5,932 nucleotides of DNA from an uncultured Eubacterium sp. GTDB taxonomy: Bacteria > Bacillota > Clostridia > Lachnospirales > Lachnospiraceae. This document shows positions 1 through 5,282 of the stretch, piece after piece. Below the pieces are notes generated by a model. It saw only the letters and a program-made list of their open reading frames with translations, ran no database searches and was not told the DNA's origin. A program made the translations under genes and the position numbers. Position 1 is the first letter of the stretch; each line of letters begins with the position of its first letter. The stretch spans positions 1 to 5,932 of the forward strand of contig CAKRKO010000116.1 of NCBI GenBank assembly GCA_934358495.1, given 5' to 3'.

Positions 1-16
1 CAATTTTCGTTTTCAT
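1..16 (-). CDS. Start of the next gene in the oxidoreductase operon (partial, 5 codons)
   Basis: Only the beginning of this gene is present. An ATG on the minus strand begins at base 16, one base after the TAA stop of the flavoprotein gene, and reads M-K-T-K-I before the window ends. A strong AAGGAGG ribosome binding site lies nine bases upstream, inside the last codons of the preceding gene, so translational coupling is likely. From known clostridial gene order, a GlpA-like flavoprotein with a BFD iron-sulfur domain is often followed by a second FAD/NAD-dependent (pyridine nucleotide-disulfide type) oxidoreductase and a small DUF1667 protein. Five codons cannot show that here, so no function is assigned. 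Confidence 0.6.
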
Positions 17-17
17 G

Positions 18-1454
18 TTACAGTTCCTCCTTATCATATCCGGTCAGGAATCCTGAATTTCTGCCTTTTTTCGTAATTTCGCTAATGTCGCATCCAAGTT
101 CCCTTGCAAGGATTTCCACGGTTTTCGGGGAACAGAATCCTGCCTGACATCTGCCCATTCCTGCACGGGTTCTGCGTTTCACGCCATCCAAAGTTGTGGC
201 TCCTAATGGACGGTGGATCGCATCCAGAATTTCTCCCTCTGTCACCATCTCGCAGCGGCAGATTACATTCGCATACGCCGGATTCTTACGGATCATCTCA
301 TGGCGTTCTTCCACACTCAGTTCTTCCATGCAGACCACACCTTTTCTTGTGGATATAAACTCTGTATTATCCTCTGCCGGAAGCAGTTTTTCAATCATTT
401 CTGCCACATAAACGCCAATCGCCGGTGCACTGGAAAGTCCAGGAGATTCAATTCCTGCCACATCGATAAATCCCGGTGCATCTGCCACTTCTTCAATGAT
501 AAAATCATTCTTCTGTGTATGTGCGCGAAGACCGGCAAATGACGTAATAGTCTGGCGTTTTGGCAGGTTCGGTGTACTTAAGCTTGCACGCTGCTGCAAA
601 TCCTCCAGACCTTCTGCTGTGGTTGCAATATTTTCCTTATCCAATTCGTCTACCGCCGTCGGTCCAAGCATCAGATTACCATGTACGGTCGGCGTTACCA
701 GTACACCTTTTCCATATTTTGTCGGAAGCTGGAAAATCGTATGAGAGACAAACGCACCTGCTTTCTTATCCAGCAGACAGTACTCACCTTTGCGTGGAAT
801 GATCTGAATCTTCTGTTCACTGACCATGTTGTGAAAAACATCCGCATAAACTCCTGCAGCATTTACTACCAGTTTTGTCTCATACACCTGATCCTGCGTG
901 TGAATCTCATAATATCCATCTTTTTTTACAATATTCTGAACTTCCTGGTTCAGGAAAAACTGTGCACCATTAGTAGATGCATTTTCTGCCAGTGCGATCG
1001 TCAATCCAAAAGGACATACAATGCCGCCTGCCGGCGCATACAGCGCAGCCACGACCTGATCCGATACCTGCGGTTCCATCTGCCGTACTTCATCACCGGA
1101 AATGATCCGACATCCTTCCACGCCATTTTTCTCCGCTTTTTCCAGTAATTCTTCTAATTTTGATCTGTCCGCATCTTCAAAACAAAGAACCAGTGAACCA
1201 TTCCGCTTATAAGAAAAATCAAGTTCCTTCGAAAGTGCTTCCATTCTTTTGCTTCCCTGCACATTCATCTTCGCTTTTAATGTTCCAGGTGTTGCATCAA
1301 ATCCGGCATGTACAATACCACTATTTGCCTTACTGGTTCCTTCACAAATATCACTGCAGCGCTCCAATACTGCTACATTTCTTTTCTTACGCATCAGTTC
1401 CCGGGCAATGGCACTTCCTGTCACGCCTGCTCCTATGATCATTACATCATACAT
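18..1454 (-). CDS. glpA: FAD-dependent oxidoreductase with C-terminal BFD-type [2Fe-2S] domain, glycerol-3-phosphate dehydrogenase (GlpA)/LhgO-like
   Basis: This 478-residue flavoprotein probably oxidises a 2-hydroxy acid or sn-glycerol 3-phosphate in the cytoplasm and passes electrons to a partner subunit. The N-terminus carries the FAD dinucleotide-binding motif GAGVTG (residues 8-13), followed by ER near the end of the second beta strand and a DAO-fold body with the family segment NSGIVHAGFD. The C-terminus has a BFD-like [2Fe-2S] domain with Cys399, Cys401, Cys436 and Cys441 in a CxC...Cx4C arrangement, as in the anaerobic GlpA family. The length fits GlpA-type proteins of clostridia. The start at 1454 is supported by AAAGGAG nine bases upstream. 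An ATG five bases further upstream is in another frame and hits a stop after four more codons. The next gene begins one base after the stop. The exact substrate is inferred: L-2-hydroxyglutarate-type oxidation is an alternative to glycerol 3-phosphate. The family call is secure, the symbol less so. Confidence 0.85.
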   Translation of the reverse strand: MYDVMIIGAGVTGSAIARELMRKKRNVAVLERCSDICEGTSKANSGIVHAGFDATPGTLKAKMNVQGSKRMEALSKELDFSYKRNGSLVLCFEDADRSKLEELLEKAEKNGVEGCRIISGDEVRQMEPQVSDQVVAALYAPAGGIVCPFGLTIALAENASTNGAQFFLNQEVQNIVKKDGYYEIHTQDQVYETKLVVNAAGVYADVFHNMVSEQKIQIIPRKGEYCLLDKKAGAFVSHTIFQLPTKYGKGVLVTPTVHGNLMLGPTAVDELDKENIATTAEGLEDLQQRASLSTPNLPKRQTITSFAGLRAHTQKNDFIIEEVADAPGFIDVAGIESPGLSSAPAIGVYVAEMIEKLLPAEDNTEFISTRKGVVCMEELSVEERHEMIRKNPAYANVICRCEMVTEGEILDAIHRPLGATTLDGVKRRTRAGMGRCQAGFCSPKTVEILARELGCDISEITKKGRNSGFLTGYDKEEL

Positions 1455-1470
1455 AACATTCTTCTCCTTT

Positions 1471-1528
1471 AACTAATAAAAGCCGAGCAAAAATAAACCA
1501 CTCTCATGGTTTTTCTTTTTGCTCAGCT
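1471..1528 (-). terminator. Terminator-like hairpin in the flavoprotein leader, candidate transcription attenuator
   Basis: Read on the minus strand, bases 1528-1507 pair with 1500-1481 around the six-base loop 1506-1501, and UUUUAUUAGUU follows. The outer pairs are AGCUGAGC with GCUCGGCU, including one U-G pair that would be a C-A mismatch in a plus-strand transcript. The inner part is an A-run against a U-run with one mismatch and one two-base bulge. The better pairing and the U-rich tail both indicate that the minus strand is the functional one. The structure sits downstream of the predicted minus promoter and ends immediately before the AAAGGAG site, where it could only control expression of the flavoprotein gene. 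Leader terminators relieved by the antiterminator GlpP are known for Bacillus glpD. Whether GlpP acts here is inference. Confidence 0.6.
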
Positions 1529-1566
1529 CATAATCTCATGCAAATCCCTATGCAATTCTTAAGATT

Positions 1567-1595
1567 ATTTTAGCACTAATTCTGAGAACATACAA
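1567..1595 (-). promoter_or_regulatory. Probable sigma-A promoter for the flavoprotein operon
   Basis: On the minus strand a -35 box TTGTAT (1595-1590) is followed after 17 bases by a -10 box TAAAAT (1572-1567). Transcription would start near base 1560, giving a leader of about 105 bases that contains the terminator-like hairpin. A TTCTGAGAA palindrome lies in the spacer and overlaps no other obvious site. Both boxes differ from consensus, so this is a moderate prediction. Confidence 0.5.
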
Positions 1596-1606
1596 GTGAC
1601 ACTTTC

Positions 1607-1717
1607 ACTTTATTTATAAGTTACAGTTCACTCATCATATGTATCCAAATATTTCCTCATGCAAGCATGATCAATATTTGAATACATATGATGAGTGAAC
1701 TGTAACAATAAAAAAGT
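1607..1717. repeat. Large imperfect palindrome between divergent promoters, possible MITE-like element or regulatory hairpin
   Basis: The core arms 1620-1653 and 1673-1706 are 34 bases each and complementary except at one position (C1645 against A1681). Inside them, TCATGC (1657-1662) and GCATGA (1665-1670) form a second stem around two A bases. Outside the core, pairing resumes after a small internal loop: ACTTT and TTTAT (1607-1617, with one bulged A) against ATAAAAAAGT (1708-1717). The flanks are T-rich on the left and A-rich on the right on both strands, the opposite of what an intrinsic terminator needs. The palindrome abuts the plus-strand -35 box and lies upstream of both predicted transcription starts, so neither unit should transcribe it. 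I see no clear target-site duplication. The inverted repeat is certain; its role is not. Confidence 0.9.
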
Positions 1718-1746
1718 TTGTACTTCTTCTTATATTTATGTATAAT
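1718..1746 (+). promoter_or_regulatory. Sigma-A promoter for the transporter-pxpBC-accBC operon
   Basis: A -35 box TTGTAC (1718-1723) and a perfect -10 box TATAAT (1741-1746) are separated by 17 bases. The predicted start is near 1753, which leaves a leader of about 70 bases before the first start codon. The leader contains a TAGCACTA and a TTCTGAGA motif also found near the divergent promoter, but no stem-loop strong enough to call a riboswitch or attenuator. The large palindrome ends at the base before the -35 box. Confidence 0.75.
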
Positions 1747-1810
1747 AGTAGCACTATAAAAAATGGACTCCGGAAATCTTTTTAACAGTTCTGAGAGTAC
1801 ATATCATACA

Positions 1811-1817
1811 GAAGGAG
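1811..1817 (+). promoter_or_regulatory. Ribosome binding site that decides the transporter start
   Basis: GAAGGAG at 1811-1817 is directly followed by an ATG at 1818 and, in the same frame, by a second ATG at 1824. The first ATG touches the Shine-Dalgarno sequence and leaves no spacer for the ribosome, whereas the second has a normal six-base spacing. The start at 1824 is therefore preferred, giving 407 residues instead of 409. Confidence 0.75.
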
Positions 1818-1823
1818 ATGCTT

Positions 1824-3047
1824 ATGAACAAAAACAATCAGAAAAAAAATGCCGGTGCCCTGATCGGTGCCGCATTCCTTATGGCAACTTCTGCCATTGG
1901 TCCGGGCTTTTTGACCCAGACCGGAAAATTCACTGACAGCTTACACGGAAGTTTCGGCTTTGTCATTTTAATTTCTATCATACTGGCTGCCATCGTACAG
2001 TTAAATGTGTGGCGTGTACTCTGTGTATCCGGCATGCGTGGACAGGATGTGGCAAATAAAGTCCTTCCGGGACTCGGTTATGTAGTAGCTTTCCTCATCG
2101 TTGCCGGTGGACTGGTCTTCAACATCGGTAACGTTGGCGGAGGTGCGCTTGGTTTTAACACACTGCTTGGTATCCCGACCACCGCAGGATATTTCCTGGC
2201 GGGTGCCATTGCCGTTCTTGTTTTCTTATTCAAAAATGCTTTAAAAGCTATGGACACACTGACTAAAGTACTTGGCGGACTCATGATCGCTGTTATCTTT
2301 GTAGTGATCCTCATTGTTCGTCCACCAGTTGGCTATGCATTAAAAGAAACCGTTGCACCATCTGCACCAATGGGCGATATCTTTCCTGCAATCCTGACAT
2401 TACTTGGTGGTACTGTCGGCGGATATATCACCTTTGCCGGTGCACATCGTCTGATTGATGCCGGTATCACGAAAAAGGAAAATCTGAGTGAAATCAGAAA
2501 AAGTTCTGTCATGGGACTTGGTATCGCAACGATCGTACGTGTACTGTTATTCCTTGCTATCCTTGGTGTTGTCGTTGCTACTGCAACTTCCGGTGCTCAT
2601 ACACTGGATCCGTCCAACCCTGCTGCTGATGCATTCAAAATCGGTGCCGGTGAGATCGGATATCGCTTCTTCGGGCTTGTACTTTTATGTGCTGCCATCA
2701 CTTCCATCGTTGGCTGTGCATATACTTCCGTATCTTTCCTGAAGACATTCAGCAAAGTAATCGAAAAAAATGAAAAATGGTTTATTGTCGGATTTATCAT
2801 CCTCAGCACCATCGTTATGGCTCTGATCGGTCAGCCGGCTACTCTGCTCGTTCTGGCAGGTGCCTTAAACGGTCTGATTCTTCCGATCACCCTGGGTGTG
2901 TGTCTGGTAGCTTCCAAAAAGAAAACTATCATGGGTGAGGATTACCACCATCCAACCTGGCTGCTGATCCTTGGTATCATTGTTGTTATCATCTCTGCAT
3001 ACCTTGGCATCACCTCCCTTGGAAACCTTGCAACACTTTTTGCATAA
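1824..3047 (+). CDS. Divergent NRAMP-family (MntH-like) membrane transporter lacking the metal-binding motifs
   Basis: This 407-residue inner-membrane protein has about eleven hydrophobic segments (roughly residues 11-31, 43-63, 82-108, 122-137, 150-167, 187-207, 228-252, 279-305, 319-336, 339-364 and 378-403). The GPG near residues 26-28 starting an unwound first helix, together with the overall length, places it in the NRAMP/SLC11 superfamily, where automatic annotation would call it a divalent metal transporter. However, the place of the DPGN motif of helix 1 reads T-D-S-L, and the MPH motif region of helix 6 reads GGTVGGY (195-201). The residues that bind Mn2+ or Fe2+ in true NRAMPs are thus absent. 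It is the first gene after the promoter and ends 16 bases before pxpB, which ties it to that pathway. I infer that it may carry the pathway substrate, for example 5-oxoproline, or an unusual cation. Family membership is likely; the substrate is unknown. Confidence 0.8.
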   Translation: MNKNNQKKNAGALIGAAFLMATSAIGPGFLTQTGKFTDSLHGSFGFVILISIILAAIVQLNVWRVLCVSGMRGQDVANKVLPGLGYVVAFLIVAGGLVFNIGNVGGGALGFNTLLGIPTTAGYFLAGAIAVLVFLFKNALKAMDTLTKVLGGLMIAVIFVVILIVRPPVGYALKETVAPSAPMGDIFPAILTLLGGTVGGYITFAGAHRLIDAGITKKENLSEIRKSSVMGLGIATIVRVLLFLAILGVVVATATSGAHTLDPSNPAADAFKIGAGEIGYRFFGLVLLCAAITSIVGCAYTSVSFLKTFSKVIEKNEKWFIVGFIILSTIVMALIGQPATLLVLAGALNGLILPITLGVCLVASKKKTIMGEDYHHPTWLLILGIIVVIISAYLGITSLGNLATLFA

Positions 3048-3063
3048 TGGAGCATGATCAATT

Positions 3064-3792
3064 ATGAAAGAAACAAAAATTCTTACCGCCGGAGATTCCT
3101 CCCTGCTCATACAGTTTGGACAGGAGATTTCTCCTGAAATCAATGCACAGATCACTGCATTTGTGCATCTGATGAGAGAACAGCATCTGGAAGGTGTCAC
3201 AGATGTGATCCCAGCCTTCACAAGTCTTCTCATCAACTACGATCCGCGGGTCATTGACTATCGCAAATTAAAACGCCGTCTGGAAAAATTATTAAAACTG
3301 GAAGTCAGCAAAAAAGCTTCTTCTTCCCGTATTTTTGAAATTCCGGTATGCTACGGCGGGGAATACGGCCCGGATCTTGAAAATATTGCAAAACATGCAA
3401 ACCTTACCACCCAGGAAGTCATTACTATTCACTCATCCAGTGACTATCTGATCTACATGCTTGGATTTCTGCCTGGATTTTCCTACCTGGGCGGTCTGGA
3501 TGCGCGTATCCACACCCCACGTCTGGCAAATCCACGTATCCGGATTCCGGCCGGAAGTGTCGGCATTGGCGGTTCCCAGACCGGCATCTATCCACTGGAT
3601 TCCCCGGGTGGCTGGCAGTTACTGGGACTGACACCGGTTAAAACTTATGATCCGAACCGTGAAGTTCCGATTCTTTTTGAAGCAGGTGACTACATCCGTT
3701 TCGTCCCGGTCAGTGAATCTGATTTTGCAAACATAAAAAATGAAGTGGATAACGGTACTTATACCTGTACCATTTATCCAAAGGAGGTGTAA
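3064..3792 (+). CDS. pxpB: 5-oxoprolinase subunit PxpB (KipI / allophanate hydrolase subunit 1 family)
   Basis: The 242-residue product is a cytoplasmic AHS1 (CT_C_D) family protein of normal length. In characterised bacteria PxpB acts with PxpA and PxpC in the ATP-dependent opening of 5-oxoproline (pyroglutamate) to glutamate; the B. subtilis relative was first described as the kinase inhibitor KipI. The same fold forms one part of the carboxyltransferase domain of urea carboxylase. Diagnostic segments are HSSSDYLIYMLGFLPGFSYL (123-142) and GSVGIGGSQTGIYPLDSPGG (164-183), then GW-LLGLTP (183-191), where many relatives have GRTP. The start at 3064 has GGAG at 3049-3052 with an eleven-base spacer, rather long; the ATG at 3054 is in another frame. 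The gene follows the transporter by 16 bases and precedes pxpC by three, and the pxpC ribosome binding site lies inside its last codons, so PxpB and PxpC should be made together and form a complex. Confidence 0.9.
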   Translation: MKETKILTAGDSSLLIQFGQEISPEINAQITAFVHLMREQHLEGVTDVIPAFTSLLINYDPRVIDYRKLKRRLEKLLKLEVSKKASSSRIFEIPVCYGGEYGPDLENIAKHANLTTQEVITIHSSSDYLIYMLGFLPGFSYLGGLDARIHTPRLANPRIRIPAGSVGIGGSQTGIYPLDSPGGWQLLGLTPVKTYDPNREVPILFEAGDYIRFVPVSESDFANIKNEVDNGTYTCTIYPKEV

Positions 3793-3795
3793 CCC

Positions 3796-4803
3796 ATGGG
3801 CGTTCGTGTATTAAAAGGCGGCATGCTCACAACCGTACAGGATCTTGGAAGAACCGGCTATCAGAGCCAGGGATTCGGCGTGTCCGGTGTCATGGATGTA
3901 CGTTCCTTTAAAATTGCAAATCTGCTTCTGGACAATCCGGAAAATGAAGCCGTTCTGGAATTTACCCTGATGGGACCGACCTTGGAATTTACTTCCGAGA
4001 CCATCATTGCTATCACCGGCGGTGATTTCCAGCCACAGGTAAATGGAAAGCCGATCAAAAACTATACCGCAGTTTACATGCACCGCGGTGATATTTTATC
4101 TTTCCGTGGAGCCAGAACCGGAAGCCGCGGCTACATCGCTTTTTCCAGTTACCTGGATATCCCGGTGGTAATGGGCAGCCGTTCTACCAATATCAAATGC
4201 TCCATCGGAGGATATAAGGGACGCCGTCTGATGGACGGAGATTATGTCGGTTTCCGTATCAAGCGAAGATATTTACCTTATTACCTGTCCCGCACCCTGG
4301 ATCTGGATGAATTTGACCAGGATGAGGTGACTTTACGTGTCATCATGGGGCCACAGGATAAATCCTTTACCACCGCAGGACGAAAAACATTCCTGGAATC
4401 CGAATATACGGTAACCAGCGAATTTGACCGTATGGGATGCCGTCTGGAAGGACCGTTTATCGCCTACAAAACCACATCGGATATCATTTCCGATGGAATT
4501 GCCTTCGGTTCTGTTCAGGTACCAAGCCACGGAAAACCGATCATTCTGCTTTCCGACCGCCAGACCACCGGAGGATATGCCAAAATTGCCACTGTCATTT
4601 CCGTGGATATTCCAAAACTGGTTCAGCGGAAAACAGATCACAAAGTACGGTTTCAGGCAATCACTGTAGAAGAAGCCCAGCAATTGATGCAGGATGAACT
4701 GCACGAAATGCAGGAATTCCGCAAACAGATTTATCAGCCATGTAAAGAGGTACTGGACTGCAGGCTGGTAGCTAAGCGCCTGACAAAGCTGTTTCAGGAC
4801 TAA
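3796..4803 (+). CDS. pxpC: 5-oxoprolinase subunit PxpC (KipA / biotin-dependent carboxyltransferase AHS2 family)
   Basis: The 335-residue product is a cytoplasmic AHS2 (CT_A_B) family protein of usual length, the partner of PxpB. Family hallmarks are TTVQDLGRTGYQSQGFGVSG (12-31) followed by VMD, GSRSTN (127-132), MGPQD (184-188), DRMGCRLEGP (211-220) and, across 233-268, DGIAFGSVQVP, a D-RQTTGGY core and IATVI. In urea carboxylase the homologous region is the other part of the carboxyltransferase domain that accepts CO2 from carboxybiotin, which is why databases call this family a biotin-dependent carboxyltransferase. AAGGAGG (3781-3787) within the end of pxpB sits eight bases before the ATG. 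All family motifs appear intact and I see no frameshift. The presence of a biotin carrier and a biotin carboxylase gene directly downstream makes the carboxyltransferase reading more than a database label here, although PxpC in characterised 5-oxoprolinases is reported to work with PxpA and PxpB using ATP. Confidence 0.9.
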   Translation: MGVRVLKGGMLTTVQDLGRTGYQSQGFGVSGVMDVRSFKIANLLLDNPENEAVLEFTLMGPTLEFTSETIIAITGGDFQPQVNGKPIKNYTAVYMHRGDILSFRGARTGSRGYIAFSSYLDIPVVMGSRSTNIKCSIGGYKGRRLMDGDYVGFRIKRRYLPYYLSRTLDLDEFDQDEVTLRVIMGPQDKSFTTAGRKTFLESEYTVTSEFDRMGCRLEGPFIAYKTTSDIISDGIAFGSVQVPSHGKPIILLSDRQTTGGYAKIATVISVDIPKLVQRKTDHKVRFQAITVEEAQQLMQDELHEMQEFRKQIYQPCKEVLDCRLVAKRLTKLFQD

Positions 4804-4835
4804 CTACTGAATAATTAAAGGAGTAACAAATTATC

Positions 4836-5270
4836 ATGGATTTACAACAGATTGAAAAACTTGTACAGATTATTGAAAATTCTTCCATGCTGGAGTTTTC
4901 CATCCAGGAAGGCGATACAAAGATCAAAATGAGCCGCCGCGGAACTGCTGGTGTTCCGGGAGAAGCCGCAGTCACCATCGCACAGACAGCATCTGCTGCC
5001 CAGGCAGAGGAAGAATCCGAAGATGAAACTTACATCACATCTCCGATCGTCGGCACTTTCTACTCTGCTCCGTCACCGGAAGCAAAAGCCTTCGTAAAAG
5101 TCGGTGACAGAGTCAAAGCCGGCCAGACTGTATGTATTCTGGAAGCTATGAAACTGATGAACGAAATTGAAAGTGATTTTGACTGTGAAATCGAAGCAGT
5201 ACTGGTCAGCAATGAACAGAAAATCGAATATGGCCAGCCACTGTTTAAGGTAAAGAAACTGGATGACTAA
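4836..5270 (+). CDS. accB: Biotin carboxyl carrier protein (acetyl-CoA carboxylase type)
   Basis: This 144-residue protein carries biotin that shuttles CO2 between a biotin carboxylase and a carboxyltransferase. Residues 1-35 form the helical N-terminal segment typical of AccB (IEKLVQIIENSSMLEFSI, then charged residues). Residues 38-66 are an Ala/Glu-rich linker. Residues 67-142 are the biotinyl domain with EAMKLMNE, where Lys106 is the expected biotinylation site. The insertion YSAPSPEAKAF (76-86) corresponds to the thumb of acetyl-CoA carboxylase BCCPs. AAAGGAG at 4817-4823 precedes the ATG with a 12-base spacer, longer than usual. The gene begins 33 bases after the pxpC stop with no terminator between them, and accC follows 12 bases later. 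By sequence alone it could serve fatty acid synthesis; its position suggests work with PxpB/PxpC instead or as well. Confidence 0.93.
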   Translation: MDLQQIEKLVQIIENSSMLEFSIQEGDTKIKMSRRGTAGVPGEAAVTIAQTASAAQAEEESEDETYITSPIVGTFYSAPSPEAKAFVKVGDRVKAGQTVCILEAMKLMNEIESDFDCEIEAVLVSNEQKIEYGQPLFKVKKLDD

Positions 5271-5282
5271 GGAGGCCTGCTG

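Larger units (their letters stand above)
1455..1823. other. Divergent intergenic regulatory region
   Basis: This stretch holds no gene that I can support. From left to right it contains the flavoprotein ribosome binding site (1464-1470), a terminator-like hairpin in the flavoprotein leader (1471-1528), two ATGCAA repeats 12 bases apart (1538-1555), the minus-strand promoter (1567-1595), a 111-base imperfect palindrome (1607-1717), the plus-strand promoter (1718-1746), and a leader of about 70 bases ending in the transporter ribosome binding site. Two 8-mers, TAGCACTA and TTCTGAGA, each occur once beside each promoter on the same strand. I see no riboswitch that I can name and no tRNA or rRNA. 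Confidence 0.8.

Noticed and set aside
681..1148. A 155-codon open frame on the plus strand opposite the flavoprotein gene
   Set aside because: It lies wholly antisense to a gene with clear family motifs, has a low-complexity composition rich in Cys, Phe, Ile and Arg, and has no recognisable domain.
1607..1717. The large palindrome read as a bidirectional intrinsic terminator
   Set aside because: Neither strand has a U-tract after the stem: the flanks are T-rich before and A-rich after it. It also lies between divergent promoters, where no transcript needs to end.
1818..1823. ATG at 1818 as the transporter start
   Set aside because: It directly touches the Shine-Dalgarno sequence; the in-frame ATG at 1824 has proper spacing.
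1753..1823. Riboswitch in the leader of the plus-strand operon, for example a guanidine or metal riboswitch
   Set aside because: The leader is only about 70 bases, AT-rich and without convincing long stems or known conserved riboswitch core sequences.
2865..3236. A 123-codon minus-strand open frame across the transporter-pxpB junction
   Set aside because: It overlaps the ends of two well supported genes and has a Cys-rich, unrecognisable translation.
4333..4704. A 123-codon minus-strand open frame inside pxpC
   Set aside because: It is antisense to strongly conserved AHS2 motifs and its translation shows no family features; it is a shadow of pxpC.
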